64,000 nt of DNA, taken from contig NZ_WQBE01000014.1 in the NCBI RefSeq assembly GCF_013032005.1, positions 1 to 64,000 on the forward strand, in the 5' to 3' direction. How positions within the stretch are numbered: position 1 is the first letter of the stretch; each line of letters starts with the position of its first letter. Position numbers and translations under genes: made by a program. Shown here piece after piece: positions 36,549 to 46,860 of the stretch. The notes beneath the pieces are model-generated. The model had not been told where the DNA came from. It ran no database searches and saw only the letters and a list, made by a program, of their open reading frames with translations. The stretch comes from Ruegeria atlantica. GTDB taxonomy: Bacteria > Pseudomonadota > Alphaproteobacteria > Rhodobacterales > Rhodobacteraceae.

Positions 36549-36953
36549 ATGAAGCGCAATAGCCGCCTATCCCTCGCCCTGCACACGCTCGGCCACATGG
36601 CCGGAGATCCGAATCGTAAGCGTACATCTGCGGATATCGCCGAGCATTCAGGGACGAACCCGGTGGTGGTACGCCGCGTCTTGGGACGGCTTCGTGACGC
36701 GGGTCTGTTAACTTCGGAAAAAGGTCACGCAGGAGGGTGGAGTCTGGCACGCGAACCAGACAGCATAACCTTGGCGGATGTGTATCTTGCGTTGGACGAA
36801 AGTCTGATCGCCTCTGGCAGAGAAGACCATGCCCCCAAATGTTCAGTGGAACATGCGTTGCACCGTCGCGTTTCGAGTATCATGAAGGAGATTGAGCAAA
36901 GCCTAGTCGACCGTCTCGGCGAGACAACCATCTCCGAAGTCAGAGGCAAGTAA
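36549..36953 (+). CDS. Rrf2-family transcriptional regulator
   Basis: 134 residues. N-terminal winged helix (KRTSADIAEHSGTNPVVVRRVLGRLRDAGLL, about 25-55) and the Rrf2 wing (EKGHAGGWSLARE). Only one Cys is present (PKCSVEH), so it lacks the three-Cys Fe-S site of IscR or NsrR and must sense in another way. The start at 36549 is used because the Rrf2 fold begins there; an ATG at 36519 would lie in the promoter. It likely controls the divergent zigA operon. Confidence 0.85.
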   Translation: MKRNSRLSLALHTLGHMAGDPNRKRTSADIAEHSGTNPVVVRRVLGRLRDAGLLTSEKGHAGGWSLAREPDSITLADVYLALDESLIASGREDHAPKCSVEHALHRRVSSIMKEIEQSLVDRLGETTISEVRGK

Positions 36954-37185
36954 TACCTGATCAAGTATCGCGGCAAGTTTCTCTTCATTCTCACCACATT
37001 GTTTGACGCTATGGGTGCAACATTCCTGTTGTTTAAGGGGTGCACCAACTGGGGTGGTGATATGTCCTTTGGTAAGGCTCAGCTTTAACTTCAGGCTTGT
37101 TGGATCTGCCTCATGACCATAAGACGGTTGGACCGCGTTTCTCACAGCCCACCGGGAACATGTTGCAAAGCCCTAGGAGTACACA

Positions 37186-38271
37186 ATGAAATCAATATTG
37201 ACGGCTGCGTCGATGACCTTACTTATCACAACCGCGCTGTACGCCGAGGAAAAGGTCTATGTTTACAATTGGGCTGACTATATCGACGAGGCTCTGCTGC
37301 AAAAATTCACCACCGAAACGGGGGTCGAAGTCGTCTACGATAACTTCGATTCCAATGACTTGCTTGAAACCAAAATGCTTGCAGGCAAGTCTGGTTATGA
37401 CGTTGTGTTTCCCTCGGGCACGTTTTTGCAACGTCAGATAGAAGCCGGTGTCTTCCAACCGCTGGACAAAGCCCAACTGCCCAACTCGGTTAACCTGTGG
37501 GATGCTATCGAACAACGAACCGCGACCTTCGATCCGGAAAATAGCTACTCAGTAAACTATATGTGGGGTTCAACGGGCATTGCTGTGAATGTCGAAAAAG
37601 TTCGCGAGGCGCTTGGTGACGATATCCCACTGGATTCGATGGAGCTGCTGTTTAACCCGGATTACGTGTCCAAGCTGTCCGATTGTGGCGTGAATTTTCT
37701 GGATGCTCCTTCCGAGCTTATCCCCGCTGCCCTGACCTATATCGGAGAGGATCCGAATACGCGCGATCTCGATGTTATCGCCAAAGCTGAACCGGTTCTT
37801 AACGCGGTTCGTCCTTATGTCAGGAAATTCAATTCGACAGGCTATATCTCGGACCTTGCGACCGGTGAAGTGTGTGTTTCAATGGCCTGGTCAGGTGATG
37901 GCCTGCAAGCCCGAAGCCGGGCCGCCGAATCCGGAAGCGGGATTATAATTGAGTATAGCGCTTTCCGAGAAGGTTCGGGCATGTGGTTCGACCAGATCGC
38001 GATCCCTGCGGATGCCCCTCATCCGGAACTGGCCCATAAGTTCATCAACTTCCTGATGGAGCCAGAAAACGCGGCCGCAATTTCAAACTATGTTTGGTAT
38101 GCAAACGGAAACCTTGCGTCGCAAGAGTTTCTGAACGAAGCGATTTTGAATGACCCGGGCCTCTATCCGTCTGAAGAAGGGATGAAGAACCTCTATATGA
38201 AGATGCCTTGGGACGCTGAGATGCAGCGTTTCGTGACGCGCATGTGGACGCGGGTTAAATCTGGCGTGTAG
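37186..38271 (+). CDS. Polyamine-type ABC binding protein, orphan
   Basis: 361 residues with a signal peptide (MKSILTAASMTLLITTALYA) and a PotF/PotD-like body: VYVYNWADYIDEALLQKFTTETGVEVVYDNFDSND, DVVFPSGTFLQRQI, GEVCVSMAWSGDG, MWFDQIAIPADAPHPELAHKFINFL. It should bind putrescine or spermidine in the periplasm. No permease or ATPase genes are next to it, so it must use a transporter encoded elsewhere or be a sensor component. The mature length is normal. Confidence 0.85.
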   Translation: MKSILTAASMTLLITTALYAEEKVYVYNWADYIDEALLQKFTTETGVEVVYDNFDSNDLLETKMLAGKSGYDVVFPSGTFLQRQIEAGVFQPLDKAQLPNSVNLWDAIEQRTATFDPENSYSVNYMWGSTGIAVNVEKVREALGDDIPLDSMELLFNPDYVSKLSDCGVNFLDAPSELIPAALTYIGEDPNTRDLDVIAKAEPVLNAVRPYVRKFNSTGYISDLATGEVCVSMAWSGDGLQARSRAAESGSGIIIEYSAFREGSGMWFDQIAIPADAPHPELAHKFINFLMEPENAAAISNYVWYANGNLASQEFLNEAILNDPGLYPSEEGMKNLYMKMPWDAEMQRFVTRMWTRVKSGV

Positions 38272-38526
38272 GTCGCCTTTTGACACTAACCTATTCGTCT
38301 AAGAAGCACAAAACGACTGATACGTGCAAAATGTTGGGGCTGGGAAAAGCTTACCTTGCCCCAATGCACTTTGCAGAAGGCCCCAGCCGGTGTCGTAGGT
38401 CGCAGTCTGTGCTTTTTTCACATTTGACCCCGGCTGACGACGCAATAAGACTTTGCTTCAAAGCGGAAACCAAGGGTTTGAAAAGGGATCGCGACCAAAC
38501 AGCTAATTTGGGGCAGGAAAAGTCAG

Positions 38527-41500
38527 ATGACGCCGAATGATGGCAGCGCGAGTACGTTAGAAAAAATCCTGTGCGCAATTGCCGTGGGTTTGGATCGGCA
38601 AGCAGAGACTTCGCCTGAATACCCAAATTCAAACCTCTCCAGCCCAGATTTCGGTTACCAGGTACGACAAAACCAGATTTGCGCAGTCGGTTGGTTGCTT
38701 TTTTTGTTTGGCGCAACACCGCGTAGAAGGCTGGGCCGACTTGTTCTGAAATCAATGCGGGATGTGGGTCTTGCAAAAGTCCCCCGTTGGAAATTGTCAC
38801 AGGCAATTGACGATGCAGCGGGCTCGTTGAACGACCAATACCCAAATGTGGTGAACAAGGCGATTGTCGGCACGCCGGATGATAACTCCGATCGTATTGT
38901 GCAAAGAGTTCAAAGCCTTATTGGCTTGCGCGCCTTCGATAGCGCGCGCAAATTGTTGACGCAAAATAAGACCGAACTGCGTGAGAAATATGAACCGCTT
39001 AGGACACGCTTAATCAGGCACGAGACTGGGGATCCAATTTCGGAATGCGGTCACAGGCTGGCGGGCCGTCCTGGCGAAGCTTCGGTTGGAAAACCCGGCT
39101 CTGAACAACCTTTTGAAACGGAGTGGCGAACAGCTAACCAGGAAGTTGTGAATGCCCTTTTGGCCAACGAAGCAGGGAACACTTCAGATAACGATGCGTT
39201 GCTTTGCGACATTTCTAAGGATCCCCAGCGCGCCCTGTCATTGGTTGTTTTTCTGAACGATGGTTTGGATGCCAGCTACAAATCCACGCTGATTATTTCT
39301 GCATCGCGCCTTCCACCAATGGCGCGTTTCGTGATTTTTTCACACTGGCATTGGGTCGATGAAAAGCATCTGGTTAACGCGCTAGATGAGGCAATCTCAG
39401 ACGGTAAAACCTATAATGTCGAAGCATCGCTTACTCGTGCGATGTCGGGTCGAATATCTCCGCCAAGAAAGAACGCGGCAAGGAAGCGGTTGTTCGACAA
39501 TCTGTTACGCCTTGCAAGGGGTTGGGCGTCGTTTGGAAAGGACCCACTGATTGAGGTGGCGAAAACCCAAGGTGTGCGCGTGGTCGGCCCGGAATCAAAG
39601 CCCACCGCATTTCCAGCAGATCAGGACTATGCAACCTCGTCGAAAGGGGTAGCATACGGTGTCGGCTCTGCGCTTACCGATCGGGCAAAATCCTGGCTGG
39701 AAAAAAATGCTGAAAACGCCAACGGGATCGTAGTGTACTCGCCTCACTCTCAGAACCTGACTTTCGCTTCAAGACGTTTGCAAGTCGCATTGGCGGGAAT
39801 GGGGAAGCCGGTACAAACACTTGTCGAGGTTGCACCCGAAGTTGGCGACCCTGCTGAACCCTCGGACTTTCTGACCGCCGCGCGTCGCGAAGGTTACGAC
39901 ATCACTTTATCGGGTCGGCGGGTGACGAAACGCAATTCCTACTCAAACCGATACTTGGACCATTTGCGGGCGGGCGCAGTGCTTCAAATATACTTCGACG
40001 GAGAAAGAGCTCCCGGCAAACGGTTGTTGGTACCGTGGCTTTTACGCCCCGGCAAACTGCCCGGATTTCCGGCGCAACTTGCGATTTCCAGCGGTGCGGA
40101 TGTCTGCTTTGCTGCGACATGGATTGACGAGGATGGCGTGCCGGTCATTGACCTCGTTCCGCTCAAACTGCCGCCTCGTTCGGGTTCAAATCTGGTTCAG
40201 CGGTTGTGGCTTACCCAGCAACTGGCCCGCACTTGCCGAAGCTTTGTTTTGACACAGAAAATGCCGGTTCAGCGGCATTTGATCGCCGCTTACGGAGGAG
40301 CAATGCCAAGGCGCGAACTGGTTGATTTGGAAACCTGGACGCGCAGCGACACGGTGCGCCGTAGTAAGTTGTGTTGGCTATCCAATCATGCCCCGGACCA
40401 TGTCGCTATTCGAACCGCGTCTGGGTTTATCACCTATGGGGTTTTGGCAAGCCTGTGTTTGCGCATGTCCAGCATGTTGTTGCATTTTCAGGATACTGCC
40501 CCCAATCACTCAGACCCCGAGCGTAAATTTGGGTGCCAACACCGGGTTTTGTGCCTGCTACCGGCCAGCCCTGCGGCAATTGTGACGCAACTGGCCTCGA
40601 CGGCAACCGGAAGTCTGCTTTGCGTTGGTCTGCCAGAGGATTCAAACGAACAGCTTGTCGATCGCCTGAAAGCGTTTGACCCTGATTTGGTTCTTGTCAC
40701 GTTTTCACTTTGGAGTCGTTTGATAGCTTCAAACCCAGAGCTTGAGAATGTGAACGCTGTGATTATCGGCGACGATTGCGACGCAGCTGCTCTGGACTTT
40801 CTTTTAGACAGTTTTGCCGAAGCCTCGGCTTTGCCGCCCCTTGATCTTCGGTGTCCCGCCTATGTTGTTTACACGTCTGGCAGCTCGGGCGAGCCCAAAG
40901 GTGTTGTTCTGGCTGCGGGCATGGCCTCGCGGATGCGGGTGTTCGATTATGATCAGCCGCAAACTTTGCTGACAGTTGTGCGTTGGGACACGGCAACCGC
41001 GCTGGAAACACTGCCTGCTTTTGTGGGGGGGCACACGATTGTTCTGCCTCCAATCACCGGGTTTTCCGATCTAAAGCAGCTTTGTGATCTTATGATTGCA
41101 ACGTCCACCACAGCTTTGTCCGCTCCGTGCAGCGTATTGCACGGTATGTTGCAAAACCCCGATTTCTCACCCGAGTTTTTGCCCGGATTGATCGTCTTTT
41201 ACCCCTGGGGGGAACCGAGTCGCGCGCGTCTCATCGGGGATTTAGTGAAGCGTTTTCCCAAAGCTGAACTAAACGCGACCTACGGCGCTTCGGAGTTTAT
41301 TGAAGTTTCACATGGAAAGCTTCCCGCCGAAGGTTTTGCCAAGTATCAGGGATCTCCGGGTGGAATGTTCTTGGCTGGTGCAAAAGCAGTCAATGCAGAC
41401 GGTCACGATTTGCAACCCGGCGAAATTGGCCGGGTCAAGGCCGTTGGCTACGACCGGACCCTGGGCAATTTCAAGAATTTGCAGGCAGGTGAGCCGGTTT

Positions 41501-42210
41501 TTGATCCACTCAAGGATCCCATTCTTCTTGATGATTGGGTGACCATTCTGCCTGACGGGAGTTTAGATGTATTGGGAAGAGTGGACGATGTGGTTAACAT
41601 CCGGGGGCGTAGACTGTCGCTGAATGCCGTTACCGAAATTGCAGAAAACGTAGCAGGGATCGAGCGGGCCTTTGTCACCGTCGCGCAAATTCGCGAGGCA
41701 GATGCGGTTGCCATTGCCATTGAAACCAAACGCAAGGATGTCGACATTCTGGAAAAGGAATTGCGGCAGGCCGTTACCGAAAATTTCTTTCCCGCCGCCG
41801 CGCCATTGAGATTTGTACACACAGAGGAACTGCCGCGTCTTCCCAGTGGGAAATTGGATCGTAAAAGGCTTCGATCAATATTGGAAAATGGGGGGGCAGA
41901 CACATCTGGTTTGCCAACGCGGCAACCGAAGGCTGCTACTGTGTCTGAGTCACCTCTGTCCCCAATGCTTGAGGTGTTGCGAAACTTCGCAGATCACGAG
42001 GGGTTGGTCCCGCGCGCAGGTTTTGATCCCGACAACACACACCCGTTTCTCGATTCCATCCTTAGCCTGATACTCATGCTGAGCATTGAAGAGAAGTTTG
42101 GAAATATCCCACCCGCAAACGTCTTTGATCGTCAGGAATCAGCAACCTGGCGCGAGCTTGCAGAAGCTCTTGGACCGAAAGCCTGTGTTAACTCGCGGTC
42201 TGAGAACTGA
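38527..42210 (+). CDS. NRPS-like protein: unknown N-term, LpxL-like, adenylation, carrier
   Basis: 1227 residues. Residues 1-380 are not recognised (mostly helical). About 395-590 resemble the LpxL/HtrB acyltransferase fold (GIVVYSPHSQNLTF, LRAGAVLQIYFDGERAPGKRLLV, PGFPAQLAISSGADVCF), but the catalytic HX4E/D is changed to HX4T. About 620-1095 is an AMP-binding adenylation domain with VYTSGSSGEPKGV, NATYGASEF, GRVDDVVNIRGRRLS and the catalytic Lys in LPSGKLDRKR. The C-terminus is a carrier domain; FLDSILSL places the phosphopantetheine Ser at 1177. So it should activate one acid, load it on its own carrier and perhaps transfer it. There is no condensation or thioesterase domain. It stands alone in an otherwise decayed region. 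RBS aggaaa supports the start. Confidence 0.8.
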   Translation: MTPNDGSASTLEKILCAIAVGLDRQAETSPEYPNSNLSSPDFGYQVRQNQICAVGWLLFLFGATPRRRLGRLVLKSMRDVGLAKVPRWKLSQAIDDAAGSLNDQYPNVVNKAIVGTPDDNSDRIVQRVQSLIGLRAFDSARKLLTQNKTELREKYEPLRTRLIRHETGDPISECGHRLAGRPGEASVGKPGSEQPFETEWRTANQEVVNALLANEAGNTSDNDALLCDISKDPQRALSLVVFLNDGLDASYKSTLIISASRLPPMARFVIFSHWHWVDEKHLVNALDEAISDGKTYNVEASLTRAMSGRISPPRKNAARKRLFDNLLRLARGWASFGKDPLIEVAKTQGVRVVGPESKPTAFPADQDYATSSKGVAYGVGSALTDRAKSWLEKNAENANGIVVYSPHSQNLTFASRRLQVALAGMGKPVQTLVEVAPEVGDPAEPSDFLTAARREGYDITLSGRRVTKRNSYSNRYLDHLRAGAVLQIYFDGERAPGKRLLVPWLLRPGKLPGFPAQLAISSGADVCFAATWIDEDGVPVIDLVPLKLPPRSGSNLVQRLWLTQQLARTCRSFVLTQKMPVQRHLIAAYGGAMPRRELVDLETWTRSDTVRRSKLCWLSNHAPDHVAIRTASGFITYGVLASLCLRMSSMLLHFQDTAPNHSDPERKFGCQHRVLCLLPASPAAIVTQLASTATGSLLCVGLPEDSNEQLVDRLKAFDPDLVLVTFSLWSRLIASNPELENVNAVIIGDDCDAAALDFLLDSFAEASALPPLDLRCPAYVVYTSGSSGEPKGVVLAAGMASRMRVFDYDQPQTLLTVVRWDTATALETLPAFVGGHTIVLPPITGFSDLKQLCDLMIATSTTALSAPCSVLHGMLQNPDFSPEFLPGLIVFYPWGEPSRARLIGDLVKRFPKAELNATYGASEFIEVSHGKLPAEGFAKYQGSPGGMFLAGAKAVNADGHDLQPGEIGRVKAVGYDRTLGNFKNLQAGEPVFDPLKDPILLDDWVTILPDGSLDVLGRVDDVVNIRGRRLSLNAVTEIAENVAGIERAFVTVAQIREADAVAIAIETKRKDVDILEKELRQAVTENFFPAAAPLRFVHTEELPRLPSGKLDRKRLRSILENGGADTSGLPTRQPKAATVSESPLSPMLEVLRNFADHEGLVPRAGFDPDNTHPFLDSILSLILMLSIEEKFGNIPPANVFDRQESATWRELAEALGPKACVNSRSEN

Positions 42211-42287
42211 TGTTCCTGGGGTCGGACTTTATTGACGCAGCGCCTGAAACAGTTTGAGGGTCAATAGCCTGCCAGGAATGTTGGAAG

Positions 42288-42491
42288 GTTCCGGCCCAGA
42301 GGAGTGTTTTGGAGGCGCTTGCCAAAAACACGCCCGTCGGTGTTGTGGCACAGGATTGTGGGTACGGCAGTACCAGCGCCTTTTCCTTTACATTCCGCAA
42401 AGTTTTCAATGTCGGCCCGACAGAGGTACTGGACGTCAACAGCAAAGCTGCCCCGGGAGAACGGTTCCCCGATCAGAACACTCCGACATAG
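42288..42491 (+). pseudogene. AraC-family regulator C-terminal remnant
   Basis: The frame reads LAKNTPVGVVAQDCGYGSTSAFSFTFRKVFNVGPTEVL, the second helix-turn-helix of an AraC-type DNA-binding domain. The sensor domain and first helix-turn-helix are gone. The rest of the gap 42211-42648 holds nothing else recognisable. Confidence 0.7.
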
Positions 42492-42648
42492 CTGAGTTAG
42501 AAAACACCACTGAACTTTGACCAGGTCGACGATGAACCACTGAAAACCTGTGCAGTTTGAAACAGGCCTTTAGATCACGCGCTGCTCCACCATCTTCTTT
42601 TGGTTCTTGCTGGGGCAATGCGATCTCTCGAAAGCTGACTATCGAAAC

Positions 42649-43503
42649 TCAACGATCAGATTTGGTTACACCACTCGTTTTGAGTGACCGGGCCATGTCG
42701 CTCAAAATTCGGTAAACCTCCCCAGCATCAGGGTGCCAGTCCGCAACATCTTCACCCTGCGAGGTGACAACTTGATCGTCTCCTCTGGCTGCTGGACCGG
42801 TCAACGCGCGTCGGGGGCCCAGGGCAATGACGTTCTGAGCAGTGCTTTCCATCAGTTTGGCGTTCAGTGGCGCGATAACATCTTCCGAAACGCCGGCCAC
42901 CGTCCATGCTTCTTGCGCAATTGCTTGTAATACAACGGTAAAATTGTTCGAAATCACAGCCCCGGCGTGATAAAGACTTTTGGCGTCGGAACGGATCGAA
43001 AAACATTCAGCGCCAAGATTGCCCAACAAGGGCCGAAGGAATTCAAGGGCGTCGGCGTCTCCTTCCAGCCCGCATAGCGCACCCTTGAACTGATCCTTTG
43101 CCTTGTCGGGATCCGCAAAGGACAGAACCGGATGGACACTTGCCAGACGCCAGTTCAATCCGCGCAACCGAGCCATTTCATCGGCCGCAAAATACCCGCT
43201 GCAGTGAAAGGCGATGGGTGGTTTTTGTGTGCCATCTGTCGCGGAAAGCTTTGTTGCCAGATCAGAGGCAACCGCTGCTATCTGAGTATCAGGGACAGCG
43301 ATGACCCAAAGATCGGCGGGGCGTAAATCGGAAATGCTTTGCACGGCATGACCGGCGTTTGCCCTCTCAACGGCTTCCTGAGCGGAAGCGAAACGCGCGC
43401 TTAGGACGTCTTGAATTTGGCAATATGGTAATGAGTTCAACAGGCTCAGGAAGGTCTGGCCGACCCGGCCCGCGCCGATCAGGTTTGCTTTGATCTGGTC
43501 CAT
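42649..43503 (-). CDS. DUF2520 Rossmann-fold oxidoreductase-like protein
   Basis: 284 residues from MDQIKANLIGAGRVGQTFL (an ATG at 43548 is also possible). The N-terminal Rossmann domain has GAGRVG at the nucleotide site and DLWVIAVPDTQIAAVA; the C-terminal DUF2520 helical domain includes LYHAGAVISNNFTVVLQ. HCSGYF and SVHPVLSF are standard for the family, which resembles pyrroline-5-carboxylate reductase and ketopantoate-type reductases. No substrate is known. It appears intact in a region of broken genes. Confidence 0.75.
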   Translation of the reverse strand: MDQIKANLIGAGRVGQTFLSLLNSLPYCQIQDVLSARFASAQEAVERANAGHAVQSISDLRPADLWVIAVPDTQIAAVASDLATKLSATDGTQKPPIAFHCSGYFAADEMARLRGLNWRLASVHPVLSFADPDKAKDQFKGALCGLEGDADALEFLRPLLGNLGAECFSIRSDAKSLYHAGAVISNNFTVVLQAIAQEAWTVAGVSEDVIAPLNAKLMESTAQNVIALGPRRALTGPAARGDDQVVTSQGEDVADWHPDAGEVYRILSDMARSLKTSGVTKSDR

Positions 43504-43548
43504 ATCCACTCGGTCCAATGCGAAAATTCGATAGGTGCAATATGCCAC

Positions 43549-43862
43549 GTGGCTTCCCGGTCCGCCTCAAAGATTTTGGGACCGCGCAGTTTTACATTCA
43601 GGGCTTGCAGTTTCAGATGGTGGTTGCCGCAATCGATCATCCGTCAGAAAGGATCAGACATGTCACAGATGATCTTTGCGATTGTTAAAATTTGCAAAAC
43701 CCTGATCGACATCCATCAATTGCGAAATATGGGAACAGCTATGAAAATACTTGGCTTCTACTTGAACAGTGCGAATGTCGCCGGTGGCTAGATGCGACTA
43801 GCCCCAAGTTGAAAAGCGCGCAGGGCTATCTTTATACAACGGTCGACAAATTCGCTGATCCA
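43549..43862. other. No gene identified
   Basis: A weak plus-strand frame near 43659-43791 (MSQMIFAIVKICKTLID) has no recognised family. No structure or terminator was seen. Confidence 0.3.
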
Positions 43863-45769
43863 CTAGACTTTGTTATCGCGCAGTATTGCTCTGGCCCGAG
43901 CCAGATGTTCGGCAATTGTAATCATCAGATTTTTCGACACCTGATGATCGTTGGCAATTATCGAACGCAACTCTTTTGCACCCAATCGCAAGAATTCGGT
44001 TTCTTCCAGCGCTTCCAAGTTCAAAAGCCGCTTTTCGTTCAGAATTATCGACAGATCCCCAACCATTCGCCCTGGATGCACATCAACCACCACGTCCTTC
44101 TCGTCAGTCGTTTTTTGCCAAAACAGCGAAGCGTGACCTTTGACACACAGGTAAGCCGCGTCGGCTTCGTCCCCTTTGGAGAAAATCTCCTGACCCGCAT
44201 TTGCGTGAAACCAGCGCGACCCGAAGGCCAAAAGGCGTAGGCTTTTTCGGTCGAGACGCGCAAAGACCTCTGCCTGCCTTAGGGCTCGCAGTTTGGTTTC
44301 AAGATCCGACTCACTTTCCGGGGTAATTTGCCCGCTGTCCCCGACAACGCCATTTTCGATTGATACAAACTGAGAATATGCATCCGGATTGCCAAAGGAG
44401 CGCTCGATATAAATCTGCGTTGTCCGCGGCATCAATTTGGCCAACTCATCGCGTGTATGCTGCCGAGTTTCAGGGCTTTGGCTGGCAAGTGCGTTTTCTA
44501 GGATCAGAACGTCCGGCCGCTTGATCCCCGCACGGCTGAGCGCGACGCGCTCTCGGAAGTCGGTCGGAATGTTGCTGCCACCGGATGCAATATCCAGGTC
44601 GAAAATCGCCTGGGCTGATTTGCTGCAAAGCCCATTTGATCGCAACGTAGCCAGCACGATTTCTTCGATCTCTTTTTCTTTTGCACCGGAAAAGACCGAT
44701 ATTGCGCCATAAATCGTATTTTTCAGCACCGTTCTGGTAAGCAGGAAGCGATCTATTCCAGCCGGAATGAAGTTTGTGTTCAACGCTTTCAGAATTTTGG
44801 GGCCCGAATTCTCGCGAATTTCAAGCGACCTCAGCTGGAACGATCTGACAAAGGCAAAACCCATCTGATCCGCTGAAAGTACAAAGGGAAGCTATATCAA
44901 TGTCGCCTTATCTTCGCGCGAGAGCTGGACTTTCGCACTGCCCGAGAAATCATTATGCGACGCAGCCAACAGCAGTTGATACGTATCATCCGTGATCCCA
45001 AGTTTTTTGAACAGGGGGTGATCAGTGGATGTCGAGCCAAAGGTCGCGTGGAAATTGCCCAAGGCCTCTAGCGAAATATCTATCTGCGCATCGACCAGAT
45101 AAAATTTTTTATCGTCCCAAGGAAAGCAGGATCTGCAGCCAGGGATTCTGATGTGGTCGACGCCGTCGCCAAACCGGAAAACAGGTTGATGCCTAGCGGA
45201 ATGACCGGGTTGTAATCCGAGGCGTCAAAGCGATGAATAAAGGTGTCCGGCTTGGCCTGCTTCAGGGCCTGTTCGACCTCTGCCCGGAGGGACAAAACTG
45301 CGCCGATCAGCTCGGATTTCGTCCGTTCTGATATGGTGGATCGAAGAATTCGGCGGACCATGAAGTCCCCGATGCCCATCGTTTCCACCAGCTTGTACCA
45401 CCAGTCGCGAATTTCCTCTTCGATTTCAGATCCGGCGATTTCGGGGCGTATCCAGTTTGCGTCCAGAGGTTTATCGGTTGGATTGGACGTCTCCCCTTGG
45501 CCGTCAGGGCCACTTGAGTCCTCGGGGTATCTTTTGAACGGCAGCATCAAGTTGTCGCCCAACGTTCCTTCGAACAAGAAAGAATCCGGTTCCGAATACC
45601 CGATTCGGCCCGAAATTGCAGCCTGATGCAGGCCTAGCAAGTTTTGATCGCCAATCCTGATGCTGCCGCATGTTGGCAGCAATTCTCGCGCAATGGGAGT
45701 CGCCAGGGCCGATCCTGCACTGGGATCGTCGGTCTGGATTGCGAAATTCAGGTGGTAAAGCCGCAGCAT
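43863..45769 (-). pseudogene. ABC exporter ATPase with cNMP-binding domain, degraded
   Basis: Read 5' to 3' on the minus strand: an ATPase piece without Walker A (CGSIRIGDQNLLGLHQA, IGYSEPDSFLFEGTLGDNL), then a linker that changes frame near 45110 and continues as FYLVDAQIDISLEALGNFHATFG, a TAG at about 44893, then LPFVLSADQMGFAFVRSF and on to IPTDFRERVALSRAGIKRPDVLILENALASQSPETRQ (degenerate signature and Walker B) and a cyclic-nucleotide-binding domain (about 44230-43870, FHANAGQEIFSKGDEADAAYLCVKGHASL). The membrane domain and N-terminus are missing. In the family these are single large proteins of Rhodobacteraceae. At least one frameshift and one stop make it a pseudogene. Confidence 0.7.
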
Positions 45770-45858
45770 CGATACAGATTATAAGCGACCGCCATATGTT
45801 TGCATTGGGAACAGATTTCATTGATCGACGGTTTAGTGGTATTTGAGGGAATTCAGTC

Positions 45859-46250
45859 GTGCGCTTAACTTTACATTCAGGCTACGCACTGCATGTGCTG
45901 ACCTATGTGGCTATCGCGCCTGAAAGAAAGGCGACCGTCAATGAAATTGCGGCGGCCTATCAGATATCCCATGACCATCTTGCTAAAGTCGTGTACCGAT
46001 TGAAGAAAACGGGGTTTCTTGAGGCCGCGCGCGGCCGTGGTGGCGGTATTCGCCTAAGTCGTTCTGCCTCTCAGATCACCATTGCCGATATCATTCAGCC
46101 ACAGAAGAGGACATGGCACTTGTTGAATGCTTGGGCCAGACCCGGACCTGCCGGATTGCAGGTGTCTGCCGCTTTCGCGAACTGTTCCGAAAAGCACTGG
46201 AAGCCTATTTTGAAGTGCTTGATGCAATGACGCTGCAGGATGCAGTGTAG
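45859..46250 (+). pseudogene. NsrR/Rrf2-type regulator, frameshifted
   Basis: The first 85 codons encode a normal Rrf2 winged helix (YALHVLTYVAIAP, YQISHDHLAKVVYRLKKTGFLEAARGRGGG). Then one base is missing near 46100: adding it gives IIQPTEEDMALVECLGQTRTCRIAGVCRFRELFRKALEAYFEVLD and a stop at 46248. The restored part carries the three Cys of an Fe-S NsrR-like sensor. As it stands the product ends in a wrong frame at 46230 without any of them, so nitric-oxide sensing is lost. Confidence 0.75.
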
Positions 46251-46444
46251 TTTCCCGAAGCGTTAAAGGGTGCGTTGAATATCAACAGGCCCGCGATCCC
46301 GCATTTACCATAGATTTGCTCAAACAACCTGACTGGTTTGCACAAGGCAAACACTCTGCCCCCTGCTGGGCATTGGAAAAGCCGCACAGTGTTTAGACTA
46401 TGCGGCCCCCCAATTTTTCATCTGTCCGAATAATCTCGAAATGA

Positions 46445-46860
46445 TCAGCCCAGTTGCGGGATCACATATTCGCCAATTTCCTGCACAACCTCTTTCGCGG
46501 GGCGCGATCCGTATTTCAGGTTCAGCGCGACATGAGACACCCCGATTTTGTGCAATTCGTTCAGGTGATGAAACAGATGGTTACGGCCTGACCTGGATCC
46601 CACATGGATCGAACGCGCCGGTGTATTCGGATCGTCGACCAGATCAACATAAAGCGATTGGGCGAATGGCTTTTCCTCGACCTTGCCAGTCTCTTTCACG
46701 GCAGCCTGCCAGGCGGCGGTGATCTGCGCCTGAAATTGCAGCGGGCGCGGGTACGTGATCCAGGCTTGCCCGTGTTCGGCAATCCACGGGATCGATTGTT
46801 GTGACCTACCAACAACCAGCAGCGGAATATTTGGCTGCGCTGCCCTGGGCAACAGATCGC
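46445..46860 (-). pseudogene. LLM flavin oxidoreductase, C-terminal fragment
   Basis: About 135 residues: IPLLVVGRSQQSIPWIAEHGQAW, TYPRPLQFQAQITAAWQ, KPFAQSLYVDL, GVSHVALNLKYGSRPAKEVVQEIGEYVIPQL. This is the C-terminal half of a luciferase-like monooxygenase of about 330 residues. A stop lies just upstream and the N-terminal half is missing. It borders the decay zone. The preceding gap (46251-46444) holds no recognised gene. Confidence 0.75.

Noticed and set aside
43692..44240. Plus-strand frame of 182 codons
   Set aside because: Overlaps the cNMP-binding domain coding region on the other strand, which has clear motifs.
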